A stretch of 64,000 nt of DNA, from NCBI GenBank assembly GCA_008477525.1, contig SPDT01000004.1, positions 682,001-746,000 of the forward strand, in the 5' to 3' direction. Within the stretch, counting starts at the first letter, position 1, and every line of letters starts with the position of its first letter. The notes beneath the pieces are model-generated. The model was not told the origin of the DNA. It did not search any database and worked only from the letters and a program-made list of their open reading frames with translations. Positions 50,078 to 60,445 of the stretch are shown piece by piece. The translations under genes and the position numbers were made by a program. Origin of the DNA: Hypomyces perniciosus. Its lineage: Eukaryota > Ascomycota > Sordariomycetes > Hypocreales > Hypocreaceae.

Positions 50078-50658
50078 TGTTATAATAACAAGGTTATACT
50101 GAACCTCATTTATGTATGGCTTTTAGGAAGCTGTATATAACGCAGCAATAAGGAAACGACTGAGAGTCTAGTTAGGTTAACAATAGATAAACAATTAAAT
50201 TGTAACTGAACTAATAGCTAGAAAGCTATAGAATATCTAGTGATATGCAGCTAGTGTAGAAGTAATTGTATGAACAATAGCTTTGTCTTCTATGATAGTC
50301 CTCCGACTCGATAATAGGAATGCGGCGGCAGAATTGGGTTTGTGGCCCTATTCCTATTTTCCGCAAAATTTATTTGTATAGGAAATCGTCCAAATCGACT
50401 TACGGCCATACAAACAGGAAACCATTTTAGTCAGATTTTTCACAATGGCCATTGTGACCATTGTTTTGAGTCTAGGGTAGGCGGGGTAGCTGGTCCTAGC
50501 TCAATTGTTATCGTTGAAGATAACAGAAATTTCCTAACTTACACCGAAGTTCCTCCGGGAACTCGGTCCTAGCGTCGGGCCTAATTCCGGGTTTAGCCGG
50601 AATAGGAAGGTTACCTAATTATATAGAAATCCTTGCTTTTTAGCCCTCCTTTTTAACA
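50078..50658 (+). mobile_element. Solo LTR of family A (copy A2)
   Basis: 581 bp, starting TGTTATAATAAC and ending CCTTTTTAACA, flanked by GTAAT (50073-50077 and 50659-50663), inside the minus-strand interior of C2. It retains higher G+C than its host. A short open frame inside it (about 50342-50572) is not a gene. Confidence 0.92.
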
Positions 50659-52301
50659 GTAATATTAAATTACTTGATAAAAGCGCAGCTAATAAAAGTT
50701 TAAGGTATATAGCTACTATTTATTAAAGCTTTTATATTAATAGAAATATTATATATAAAGAATAATATAGTTTATATTAAAAAGGATTTACTGTCTATTA
50801 ATTTAAGTTTAAAAAGTTTTTAACTAAAAAGATAATAGTAGATTTATTTGAAGATAATAGTTTTATTTATAGTTAACCTTTATTTATAACTTTTAGTAAA
50901 GGTTAGTTTTTTTTTTAATTTATAAATTAAGTTTAGGTTTTTAATAGGTAAGGCTAGTTAAATTAAAGTAAACTAAAAGTTAATAAAGTAGCGCTACTAT
51001 TATTATCTTTATTAAGATTTAAAGTGGGTATATTATTTAAGGCCTGGATTTATAGGTTATTTAGGTATTGTAGGTAATATTGGCGCGCTATTAAGGTTTA
51101 ATTATTATACTTTATTAAGCTGTTTTATTATTAGCTTTAAAGTATTATTAAATTAAAGTATAGCTAATATAGTTAAATTTAGCGATTTTAATTTTATATT
51201 TAGTATAGATTACTTTAATATATATTAAAAAAAAATGTTTATTATATTTATTAAGGCTCTAGTTTATTTTTTTAAAGTAAAAGTAAAGTCTTTTAATAAT
51301 ATATTTTTTATAAAAGACTTAAAAGTAAAGTAATAGGGTATATATAGTATTTAACTATATTAAATTACTAGTTAATACTAGGGTAGCAGTTTAGTTATTC
51401 TGTTAGTATTAGTAATATTACTATTAATGCTAATACTGCTGCTATTAATAGCTTTATTAATACTAGCCTATTTAGGCAGTATAGAGGGTATTATAATAGG
51501 CGCTTTTTTAAAGCCTATTATAGATGATCTAGTAAAGTTAATATTATTTAATAAAGTTAAACTTATTTAATTTAATTATTTAACTTTTTATACTATTAGT
51601 AAGCTTTTAAAAGACCTTTATTTTTAAGGCCTTTACTATTTATTTAACAGTTTTACTGTATTTACTGTTTAATATAAATAACTTTACTATAAAGTTTTAA
51701 AAAGGCTTATTTGATATATATAAGTTATTAAAAGACTGTAATACTTTTTAGGATAGGTTAATTGTTTTATATTATTTATTAAAATTAGCGAAAAGTATTA
51801 TATTAATCTTTTAATACTATGAAGCAGGGTTATTAAAATTTTTAATAATAGTATTAAAGTTTTTTTATTATAGTTAATATATATTTCCTTTTAAAAGACT
51901 TATAATATATAGGATTTTTTTAAATTTAATTAAAAAAATTAATTAATTGCCTATAAAAGTAATATTAATTTAAAAATACTAGTTAAGATATTTTTATTAA
52001 TATTTAGTAATATTTTTTTATTAATTATTAAATTATTTAAGGTTTTTAGTTTAGCAGTAGTTAAATAGGTTATTATGTTTAAGGCTTAATAGTAAAGCTA
52101 TATTTAAAGCTTTAATTTAAGCTTTAATTTATACTTTAAGGTGTTAATTCTTAGCTATTTATTTTAAGATTTTTTATTTAAAGGTTTATTTTTATTTCTT
52201 TTATTAAATTAAACCTTTTTTTATTATTTAATTAAAGAGATAGAATTAATAATAAAGGTTATTATCTTTAATAATTATATTTATTAAATATATATAGTTA
52301 C

Positions 52302-52882
52302 TGTTTAAATAACAAGGTTATACTGAACCTTATTTATGTATGGCTTCTAGGAAGCTATATATAATGCAGTAATAAGGAAATGACTAAGAGTCTAATTAGG
52401 TTAATAATAGATAAAGAATTGAATTGTAACTGAACTAATAGCTAGAAAGCTATAAAATATCTAGTGATGTGCGGCTAGTATAAAAGTAAATTGTATAAAC
52501 AATAGCTTTGTCTTCTACGATAGTCCTCCGACTAAATAATAGGCATATAGCGGCAGAATTGGGTTTGTGGCTACATTCCTATTTTCCGCAAAATTCATTT
52601 ATATAGGAAATCAGCTAAATCAACTCACGGCCATACAAACAGGAAACCATTTTGGTCAGATTTTTCACAATAGCCATTGTGGCCATTGTATTGAGTCTAG
52701 GGTAGGCGGGGCAGCTGGTCCTAGCTCAATTGTTATCGTTAAGGATAACAGAAATTTCCTGACTTATACCGAAGTTCCTCCAGAACTCGGTCCTAGCGTC
52801 GGGCCTAATTCCGGGTCTAGCCAGAATAGGAAGGTTACCCAAATACACTAAAATCCTTACTTTTTAGCCCTCCTTTTTAACA
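52302..52882 (+). mobile_element. Solo LTR of family A (copy A3)
   Basis: 581 bp, flanked by GTTAC (52297-52301 and 52883-52887), inside C2. Nearly collinear with A2 without large gaps. Confidence 0.92.
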
Positions 52883-53174
52883 GTTACTATTAATATTTGA
52901 TTTTTATAGGGTTTTAAAGAGAAAAGGGAAAGGCGTTAACTTTATAGCTAAAACTATAGTCTATTAGGCTAGGTTAGGCTGCAGGGTAAAGTTTAAGGTA
53001 TTTATATTTATCTCGCTTATAATTAATTTCCTATAAATATAGGGTTTAAAGGATAAGGGCTAGGCTATAGAGGCGTTATTATAGGTTTAGGAATAAAGGG
53101 GGATTTAAGGGAATTTATAATTAGTTAGGTATATACTTTGCGATAGTGCAGCTGAGTTAAGGGATAGTATAAAC

Positions 53175-53346
53175 TATTACGGTATAGAAAGGCAGGTTAA
53201 GGTAAATATTATTGTTATATTGTAGAGAGCGAGAAAGCCCTAAGGCTTTATAGAAAGCTATAGCCAGGAATGTATTGGGGCCTGGTTACGTGACTGGGGC
53301 TTACGTAACAGGGCGTTAATATCGCGTTATAGTCGGTGCCGTGACA
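53175..53346 (-). repeat. 5' LTR of element C2
   Basis: 172 bp, partner of 11733-11904. Just inside it, the leader (minus strand, from 53174 down) matches the C1 leader at 25689-25735. Confidence 0.92.
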
Positions 53347-53460
53347 GATATATTGCTTACGCGATATATATGTCAGCTAGTATCTGCTTACAAAGCAGAT
53401 AAAAGCTCCCTAGCGCTTATAGGCAATAGGGCCCTGGCCTACTCAACCTAATATTATTTA

Positions 53461-54281
53461 AGGCTCTGAGCCTTAACGCTTAAATGTTTTTTAAGCAGAC
53501 TGAAAAAGGTATATCTGCTCCTAGAACTAGCGGGTATAATTATAATGTACTGTCTCCACTTAAAAGCTACTTAAATAGCCTGCTGACCTATAATAAATAC
53601 CTACTTATAGGTATTTAAAAAAAACACTGCTATCTTTTAGCATTAAAATTACAAGTTAAAAGTATATAGAAACATTAAGTAATATTACTTTACAATAAAG
53701 AAATATTAATAGTTATATTAATTGAAATATTTAATTATAATATAAATAAATTTATTATATTTTATTTTTAATTTTTAATTTTTAATAACTAAATATAGTA
53801 ATAACTAGTTAATTAGTATTATAGCAGTATTACTAAATAAATAGAAATTAAATAAAATATCCTGGTTAAAGTAAATTTAGGCGCTGCCACCGCCTAAATT
53901 TATTTAGGTAAAAAATAGTAGAATTCTCGTTTTTTTAATAAATTCCTTGGCAACTATTCCTTTTATAGGCATTTTAGCGATACTGCAAGTCCCCTGCTAG
54001 CTCGATATATTATTTACAGGGGAGGACAGTCACTTTTTACTTTTATACTGCAGATCCCTATTAATTTAAGTATAGCCTATCTTTTATGAAAAATTCAGGG
54101 CGCCTGAAAAGAATTTAGGCGTTAGGGATCCGAGCCTAAATAAGTACTTTTACTGCTGCAGGAATAAATATATACTACCTAGCAAGGTTAATAAATCTTG
54201 AGCTTAATAAGCTTTAATATAAAAAGAGTATATAATAGCGTCTGTAAAGAGAGATTAATTTAAAGGATAAGAGCTTATAGT
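53461..54281. other. AT-rich region, no supported gene
   Basis: It holds unclassified AT-rich sequence between the right edge of LTR-B2 and element F. Two related GGCGC/CGCCTAAATT-containing stretches (about 53878-53910 and 54102-54130, opposite sense) could be the ends of a small decayed element, but the match is too weak to call. Confidence 0.4.
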
Positions 54282-54286
54282 ATATT

Positions 54287-54561
54287 TGTCGGATAACGTG
54301 CATTAATGGAAAATTAGTGGTTAAAGAAAACGCGAAGGATATTGCCTGTGGGAACACTAAGAGGAGCTAAGAGGGCGGCTAAGAAGAATGCGTCGCGTTC
54401 TTCTAGCACTATAAATTAACTGGCCAGGAAACTATTAGAGATCAGGGGGATACAGTTCAACAGATATTAACTAGAGAAATGAATAAAAATAGAATTTAAG
54501 TGCTATTTAATCCCTAGAAAGTGAGATAACTACTGACTATACAAGCCCGCTATATACAACA
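54287..54561 (+). repeat. 5' LTR of element F
   Basis: 275 bp, starts TGTCGGATAACG, ends TATACAACA. Confidence 0.9.
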
Positions 54562-54630
54562 GTTATACTTAAAGAAGTAAAAGATCAATAAATAAGCCAG
54601 GCCTTAGCTAAAAGAGAGCTAGTTAAATAG

Positions 54631-55207
54631 ACAAAAAGATTAGGATATACTAGTAGGAAAACTATTAATGCTAGTAGGTTGGCTATTAATGTTAGTGGAA
54701 AAAAGGCCGTTAATGCTAGTAGGGAGCCCATTCATGCGAATGAAAAGATCACTAATGCCAGTGGAAAGAAAGCTACTAATGCCGGTGGGGAGCCTACTGA
54801 TGCTGGTAGGAGGACTATTAATGCTAGTGGAAAGAAGGCCACTAATACTGGCGGAGAGGCTGCTAATGCCGATAGGTTAGCTACTAATGCCAGTGGAAAA
54901 AAGGCTATTAATGCTAATAGGTCGGCTACTGATGCTAGTGGAAGGAAGGCCACTAATGCCGGTAGATAAGGCTGCTGATACTACAGTAAATAAAGCTGCT
55001 AAAGCTATTAAGGTTAGCTTAATAAAAGACGAGACTAAAGATAACGGATAAGAGATCTATACTATTATAATCTACTATCGAGAAGGTGTAGCTGAGGCAG
55101 GAAAAGCCTTAGCTAAAGGGGTGTATCGGATAACGTAGATTAATGGAAAATTAGTAGTTAAAGAAAACGCGAAGAATATTGCCTATAGGAACACTAAGAG
55201 GATTTAA
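54631..55207 (+). pseudogene. Degenerate tandem-repeat reading frame of element F
   Basis: From 54631 a frame is open for 113 codons. It repeats units such as INASGKKATNAGGE about ten times, rich in Asn, Ala, Gly and Lys. It closes at 54969. One base over, a second frame (54962-55207) continues VDKAADTTVNKAAKAIK...EIYTIIIYYREGVAEAGKAL and runs 28 codons into the 3' LTR (YRIT.INGKLVVKENAKNIA) with two in-frame stops. No ATG begins the repeat part. I read this as one former tandem-repeat protein broken by a frameshift and stops; its function is unknown. Confidence 0.45.
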
Positions 55208-55398
55208 AAGGGCGGCTAAAAAAAACGCGTCGCGTTTTTCTAGCACTATAAATTAGCTAGCTAAGAAACTATTAAAGATTAAGGGGATATAGTTTAATAG
55301 ATATTAATTAAAAAAATGAATAAAAATAAAATTTAAGTGCTATTTAATCTTTAAAGAGTGAGATAACTGCTAACTATATAAGCCCGCTATACGCAACA
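55124..55398 (+). repeat. 3' LTR of element F
   Basis: 275 bp, starts TATCGGATAACG, ends ACGCAACA; more C to T and G to A changes than the 5' copy. Confidence 0.9.
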
Positions 55399-55403
55399 AT
55401 ATT

Positions 55404-56229
55404 AAAGCAGCTATATTAATAAATTAAGGCCTTTTATTTATACTGGATTTATAGTTTAATAGTTATAAGTTTAGTATTGTTTTACGCGAAATTATTTAAT
55501 ATAGCTTTAGGTTGCAAGTTTAATTCTATCCTAAAGGAATTAAAATACGCTAGGGTTCTCACTATATATTTGGGGGAATTAAAAATAAAGCCGAAGAAAG
55601 ACTTAGTTTAACTAGATCTAGGCACTGCAGCTATACTTAAGGTTAACAGGAAAAAGTCCTCTGCGCCTTGCCTTTTACATAGGATTACAGGGAATATAGG
55701 CGCTTTATCTGGACTATTGCACCTGGGGGGTATATTATATAGTATATAAGGTCACTTATCTATGCAGATTATGTGGAGCTTTACTGTTGCTGGATTTATG
55801 GTCTGACATTAAGTTAATAGATAGACAGCTAAGACGCGAAGTTTACTATAAGCAGGCCTGCTTTAAGGCTTACCTCTATTTATATTAGCTTTATAGGAAA
55901 AGTGTATATATACTATTGCCAATAAAATATTAACAGCTAAAGCAGATATAGGACAATACACCGAGCAGAGATGCTCTAATGCACGGAAACGCAAAGGGGC
56001 AATATCTCCTTTGACTTAAGAGGAAAGTCGCTATCAGATAACGATAAATGTATGCTAAACCTAGAAGCAGTGCGAGCGGTAATACATTTCACAATGGCCA
56101 CGACTGGCCGATTAGATGCAATTTAACCGCGGGGGGTGAACCCGCACACCTCTATCCCACTAACCCACTATACAGCCGACCCAACCTATACTTATCACCT
56201 CGGGGCACGGACAGCAGGCAACGCTTCAG
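55404..56229. other. Mixed-composition region, no supported gene
   Basis: It begins AT-rich and becomes balanced after about 55920. A short open frame at 56048-56242 has no start context or domain that I recognise. It may be the upstream part of the LINE relic at 56230-56475. Confidence 0.4.
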
Positions 56230-56475
56230 TCGCCGAAGATAGGATGCCGAACATTTGTAGAATCGCCTCCAAGCTGGCTTGCTAATAAAATATTACTAAA
56301 CCACGAGAACACGTAGAAATAAGGAACGCAAAACAGCATAAACAGAAGAAGGGCACTGCATGGGCCTTAAAGAGATATGGAAGAGCTTGAGAAACGCACA
56401 TGTAAACTAGCTAGAGTTGCCCTTTCGGCTTAGCCGCCGGGCGTTAATAAATTGTATTGTATTGTATATATGCGA
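56230..56475 (+). mobile_element. Probable 3' end of a 5'-truncated LINE (Tad-like)
   Basis: A stretch with weak coding signal (ending near the TAG at 56409, reading EIWKSLRNAHVN) is followed by a small hairpin (CGGCTTAGCCG) and a repeated ATTGT tail (AATAAATTGTATTGTATTG). This arrangement recalls the 3' ends of fungal Tad-like LINEs. No target duplication could be fixed. Classification is by pattern memory. Confidence 0.35.
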
Positions 56476-56615
56476 ATGTATCTACGTATATATGTATGTA
56501 TATAGACAGAAGATTATATTCCACGTTAAACCCTCTACTGAGGAACCAGTTTCCCTTTAACTATTCCTGACCCGTGCAAGGCAGAAGTAATGCGAGGGAC
56601 TAGCGCCTGCAGTCT

Positions 56616-57914
56616 TCAAGTTGAATGTGCGGGAGTGTGAGACCAGACGCTGTAGGCAATCCAATTGTTCTGGTAGGCCGCGCATGCCATGTTCTCAGCT
56701 CCCGTGCTGCATCCAAGGGCATGGACGCCGCGTGCAGGAGCAGCGACATAGTTAGGACCTTCTCGGTTACCACAATTGAGCCGCTCATGGCACACGTTAC
56801 TACGAGAACACGTCCGTTTATAGAGATAGCCTGCACCAACCCACTGCTGCGCCCAAATCTGCCCGACGCTCTTACCCGGAACATTACATGTATAGGTAAA
56901 AGATTCGGAGTAGGTTTCGCTAATGGTAAATGTAAACGAGGCCGAAAATGCAGATTCAAGACCTTTCCAGCCCCACTGCCATGACTCGGCATAAGCCATG
57001 CTGAAACCAATATTAAAACTCTGGGAACCACCGCTAGGGTTAAGACCGGTCCAAAGGCAGCTGCTGATTGGCAACCAATCTCCCCACGCGGCCCATGCAC
57101 CCTCTCCCGAGAAACTGTCAAAGTGGTATGGAAGACAATCCCACTGACGCTCCTGCAGCTTGGAATCATCATGCGACCTCCTCGTGATAGTTGATGTGTC
57201 GATAACCATATGAATGTCTTCGTGGTAGATATGCGGTGGAAGTGTCTTGTTGTTCATAATTGCGTCATCCAAGCTGCTGGTGTTGTAGATGTCGAGCTTT
57301 ATATGTTTCAGGACGGCTTCCTTGTCACTCCAGTCAATGGCACGACCAACGTTGGCAGCATCCCTCGCAGCAAGGCTGTGCTTAACCTCCTGAGGTTCGG
57401 ACTTGACGCAAGGGTCAAAGACATTGACGCAGCTCTTATCCCCATACACAGTAAGTGTAAGGTTATGAGACCCGCCTAGGTCGTTAATATACTCTCCGAT
57501 GAGAATAGATCGGTTTAGAGTGTGGTTGGTGATAAGTAGCATTTCGCTAATAAGCCGGCTCCAAACAGCAGCACTTGAGGAGCTAGCACGTCTATAACCC
57601 GAAGAGTAATCCAACGACAGGGTGTAAGTGTTGGTTCCAATCGATAAAGGGCTTGCATCCTTGTGGCCACGAGCAGTGGTGGTCTTCTTTGGAACGATTT
57701 CGTCAAGTTTTGCTCCAAAGTATCGCGAGATCTCCGCAAACTCTGTGTGATCCCATGACCCAGTGCAACCACAGTTCTTATCGGCAAACACCTTGTTGAT
57801 GTGCAATTTGCTTAAGCCATTCTTTCCATAAAAGTATTCCTCGGTCACTGAAGCCGTCGCTGAAGCCGCCGTTGCAGCCAGGCGGAAGAGCCAAAGGAAT
57901 TTGGATTGAAGCAT
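56616..57914 (-). CDS. Secreted cysteine-rich protein of unknown function (432 residues)
   Basis: A single open exon encodes 432 residues from the ATG at 57914 (an in-frame ATG at 57929 would add five). The first about 22 residues (MLQSKFLWLF...) form a signal peptide. Residues 23-255 contain four cysteines (two as CGC) and several N-glycosylation sequons. A dibasic site (RR, 245-246) and KLQER may separate this part from a C-terminal domain. Residues 256-432 hold eight cysteines, many Trp/Tyr and strings of alternating Ser/Thr and aromatic or aliphatic residues (FSASFTFTISETYSESFTY), suggesting beta structure. A likely 5' UTR intron lies at 58008-57946 (donor GTGAGC, acceptor CTAG). I do not recognise the family. 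A toxin-like or adhesive role cannot be excluded but is not shown. The coding composition is balanced, with no RIP signs. Confidence 0.8.
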   Translation of the reverse strand: MLQSKFLWLFRLAATAASATASVTEEYFYGKNGLSKLHINKVFADKNCGCTGSWDHTEFAEISRYFGAKLDEIVPKKTTTARGHKDASPLSIGTNTYTLSLDYSSGYRRASSSSAAVWSRLISEMLLITNHTLNRSILIGEYINDLGGSHNLTLTVYGDKSCVNVFDPCVKSEPQEVKHSLAARDAANVGRAIDWSDKEAVLKHIKLDIYNTSSLDDAIMNNKTLPPHIYHEDIHMVIDTSTITRRSHDDSKLQERQWDCLPYHFDSFSGEGAWAAWGDWLPISSCLWTGLNPSGGSQSFNIGFSMAYAESWQWGWKGLESAFSASFTFTISETYSESFTYTCNVPGKSVGQIWAQQWVGAGYLYKRTCSRSNVCHERLNCGNREGPNYVAAPARGVHALGCSTGAENMACAAYQNNWIAYSVWSHTPAHST

Positions 57915-57945
57915 TGTAAGTCCAATCAATCCAAGGAGCCTCGCA

Positions 57946-58008
57946 CTAGAAATATTAGTTTAGACTAAGATCTGGAAATTTATAGGTATTCTGCTTGGGA
58001 ATGCTCAC
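57946..58008 (-). other. Probable 5' UTR intron of the secreted protein gene
   Basis: Minus strand donor GTGAGC after AG, a CTAAA/CTAAT branch-like site, acceptor TTTCTAG; 63 nt. It ends 31 nt upstream of the chosen ATG. Confidence 0.5.
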
Positions 58009-59235
58009 CTCTTTCCAAGAGAGATAAACTACCTGTTAGAGAGGAATGAGGGAAGATGAGGAGGATGCTGTTGATTAATATCGAGAGGGAAAATAGAATC
58101 ACTGAGTGGAAAGGAGGTCTCTTTATGTTCGTGATGATAGTGATGTCCTGGGGTTCTTTATGTTCGCGTATTTTCCTCCGTATACTCGTATTGGATGAAC
58201 ACTCGATCGGTAGTAGAGTAACTTACATGCTAAAATCTTACTACCGTGCCGATCACCCCGTGACTGTTCCTGTGGAGATTCGGTGGATAATTGCGGTGTT
58301 AAGCTAGCCTTCACCTTTGAGCGCCCATGATGTTGCCCAGAATATGTGTAGAAATTGGCGATAGTAAGATTCTGCAGGGGTTGCTACCACTCGGGGCCAC
58401 ATTTACACATGGCGGCGAAATGGGTCAAACTTAACTTTGCTTTCGCTTCTGGATTATCTGTGGGCCTATGAGTGATCATTGCGTTCTGCTACTGATTACT
58501 ACGCCTCAATAGATAGTAGGATATGACTAAGTTTATCCTAGCTTTAAATGCAGTCGAATCCTTTGGAGTGACCCTAGGTTACTTTCTGGGATCCTGACCA
58601 ATTAAACAGCGCCAAAAAAAAAGGGTATGGCTATCAAGCATCCATTTTTTATGGGTCACTGTGGCTGTTGAGGCTGAAATGCCGATAACAGCGTCCTTAT
58701 ATATTTTTACTATAGCTATATAAAATGAGTAATGCTATTGGAACAGATAAAAATTGCTACTGGAACAGATAGTCTGTGCACATATACAGAAATGTTCCTA
58801 GCCTTCAATTCCTCAATCTTCTATAACACTTTCAATTACAATAACACCACTAATTCTATATATTATGATAGGTTTCCTATTAGACCCGTAATTGGCCTAG
58901 TTGATACACAATGGGCCGAAAAGGAGAGAATGAAGGATTATAAGGGAAGGAAAGGAAAGGAAAGAGAAGGATACGCTTTTATGCGTATCACTAGTATAGC
59001 GATACTGCAGATAACTCTAAGCTGCTAGGTTCTTTTGATTTTGATAGCGAAATTGAAGACTAGCCATAGTCGCTTATACAATTACTAGAATATATACTAA
59101 AGACCTATTTTTTAAAGTAATATAATAGTGTTAGAATAGTTAACCGTAGATATACTGTAATTGAATATAATATAAAGGAGTAAATTATATATTAAAGGAA
59201 GTTGCTAAAAGAATTTATATATATATATATAGACT
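58009..59235. other. Intergenic region, no supported gene
   Basis: It begins with the promoter side of the secreted protein gene and becomes AT-rich toward 59200. A 98-codon plus-strand frame (58732-59028) has an ATG but no domain, is Lys/Glu-rich at a GGAAAGGAAA microsatellite, and is probably chance. A TA dinucleotide run lies at 59215-59232. Confidence 0.45.
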
Positions 59236-59815
59236 TGTTAAAAAGGAGGGCTAGAAAGCAAGGATTTCAGTGTATTTAGATAACCTTCCTATTCTGGCTA
59301 GACCCAGAGTTAGGCCCGACACTAGGACCAAGTTCCGGAGGAACTCTGGTATAAGTCAGGAATTCTCTCTTATCCTCAACAATAATAATTAAGCTAGGAC
59401 TAGCTACCCCGCCTACCCTAAACTCAATACAATACTTATAATAGGCATTGTAAGAAATCTGATTAAAATGGTTTCCTGTTTATATAGCTGTGAGTCGATT
59501 TAATTGATTTTATATATAAATGAATTTTACGGAAAATAGAAATATAGCTATAAACCTAATTCTGCTACTATATATTTATTATTAAGTTAAAAGACTATTA
59601 TAAAAGATAAAGCATTATTTTATAATTACTTTTATAATATAGCTATATATTATAAAATATTCTATAGCTTTTTAGCTATTAAATTAGATATAATTTAATT
59701 GTTTATTTTATTATTTACCTAGTAAACTCTTAGTTGTTTCTTTATTGCTGTATTGTATATAGCTTCCTAGAAGCTATATATAAATAAGGTTTAGTATAAC
59801 CTTATTATTTTAATA
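59236..59815 (-). mobile_element. Solo LTR of family A (copy A4)
   Basis: 580 bp in minus orientation: starts TGTTAAAAAGGAGGG and ends CTTATTATTTTAATA on the plus strand. Flanks are AGACT (59231-59235) and AGATT (59816-59820), a target duplication with one C to T change. The right half is much more mutated than the left. Confidence 0.88.
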
Positions 59816-60042
59816 AGATTATTTGTTTTGGTAGTAATTTTTATTTGTTTTAATAGTATTACTTTATAATTTTTTTTATTTAAGTAAAAGTATATAGAAA
59901 AGTATAGTTTACGAGATCTTTATATAATTTAATTTTTAATATTTTATAGCTTTTTTAATATAGTTTTTTTTAATGCAGCCTTTTTAGCCTATAAAGCCTA
60001 TATTGCAGCCTTTTATTTATTAAAAATCTTGTTAATAGTATT

Positions 60043-60445
60043 TACTAAAAAGGAGGGCTAAAAGTAAGGATTTTAATATAATTAAATAACTGCTATTTTA
60101 ACTAAGCCTAGATTTAAGCTAAATGCTAGGACTAAGGTTTAAAAAACTTTAATATAAATTAAGAATTCTCTTTCATTTTGAATAATATTAATTAAATTAA
60201 AAGTAGCATTTTATTTACTTTAAGTTCAATATAATATTTATAATAAATAAGATAAGAAATTTAATTAAAATAGTTTGTTATTTATATAGCTATAAATTAA
60301 GTTAAAGTATATAATATATAGAAATAAAGTTTATAAAAAATAGAAATATAATTATAAACTTAATTTTGTTATTATATATTTATTATTAAATTAAAGAAGT
60401 GATATAAAAACTAATGTATTATTTTATAATTACTTTTATGAGAAT
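60043..60445 (-). mobile_element. Decayed, truncated LTR of family A (copy A5)
   Basis: It begins near TACTAAAAAGGAGGGCT and follows LTR-A (minus) through the AGAATTCTCTTTC block and further, but loses similarity after about 60445. Substitutions are heavy and mostly toward A/T. No target duplication was found. Confidence 0.6.

Larger units (their letters stand above)
11733..53346 (-). mobile_element. Chromovirus-type Ty3/gypsy element C2, RIP-degraded, with four insertions
   Basis: Two 172-bp LTRs in minus orientation (11733-11904 and 53175-53346) begin TGTCACGGCA and end TGCCGTRAYA in their own sense. Flanks are GATAC (11728-11732) and GATAT (53347-53351). A polypurine tract (complement at 11905-11922) adjoins the 3' LTR. 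The interior matches C1 (25517-39394) in reverse: 39530-39625 and 46985 onward align with C1 integrase (about 37800-38010), and 51000-52000 aligns with C1 gag (about 33950-34500). The interior is interrupted by D, solo LTR-D3 (with E2), LTR-A2 and LTR-A3. Subtracting these leaves about 6.66 kb against 6.71 kb for C1. All reading frames are destroyed; the RT motif near 48430 reads YFNN in place of YxDD. Confidence 0.9.
11571..53453 (+). mobile_element. Solo LTR of family B (copy B2), split into 11571-11732 and 53347-53453 by element C2
   Basis: The left piece (11571-11732) matches the first part of LTR-B up to GTCTGATAC. The right piece (53347-53453) resumes with GATAT and the next stem-loop and runs to CTCAACCTAATA, the LTR-B end. 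The join is the C2 target site. AGGCT occurs just before 11571 and again at 53461-53465; with a few extra bases at the right end this may be the original target duplication, but that is uncertain. Confidence 0.8.
54287..55398 (+). mobile_element. Miniature LTR retrotransposon F (TRIM-like), 1112 bp
   Basis: Two 275-bp LTRs (54287-54561 and 55124-55398) in the same orientation enclose only 562 bp, with target duplication ATATT (54282-54286 and 55399-55403). LTR ends are TGTCGG and CAACA. A purine run AAAGGGG precedes the 3' LTR. The interior has no gag-pol domain; it contains tandem repeats of about 24-30 bp and a reading frame that runs into the 3' LTR. It must rely on an autonomous partner, none of which is in the window. 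A third, older LTR copy is at 206-484. Confidence 0.88.

Noticed and set aside
50342..52851. Two similar plus-strand frames (50342-50572 and 52567-52851)
   Set aside because: Both lie wholly inside LTR-A copies; similarity reflects the repeat, not a gene family.
54660..54970. CRISPR-like array from the regular repeats in element F
   Set aside because: Units are contiguous, degenerate and in reading frame, with no unique spacers; the context is a fungal LTR element.
58732..59028. 98-codon frame with ATG
   Set aside because: No domain, partly a GGAAAGGAAA microsatellite, AT-rich context, no splice or promoter support.
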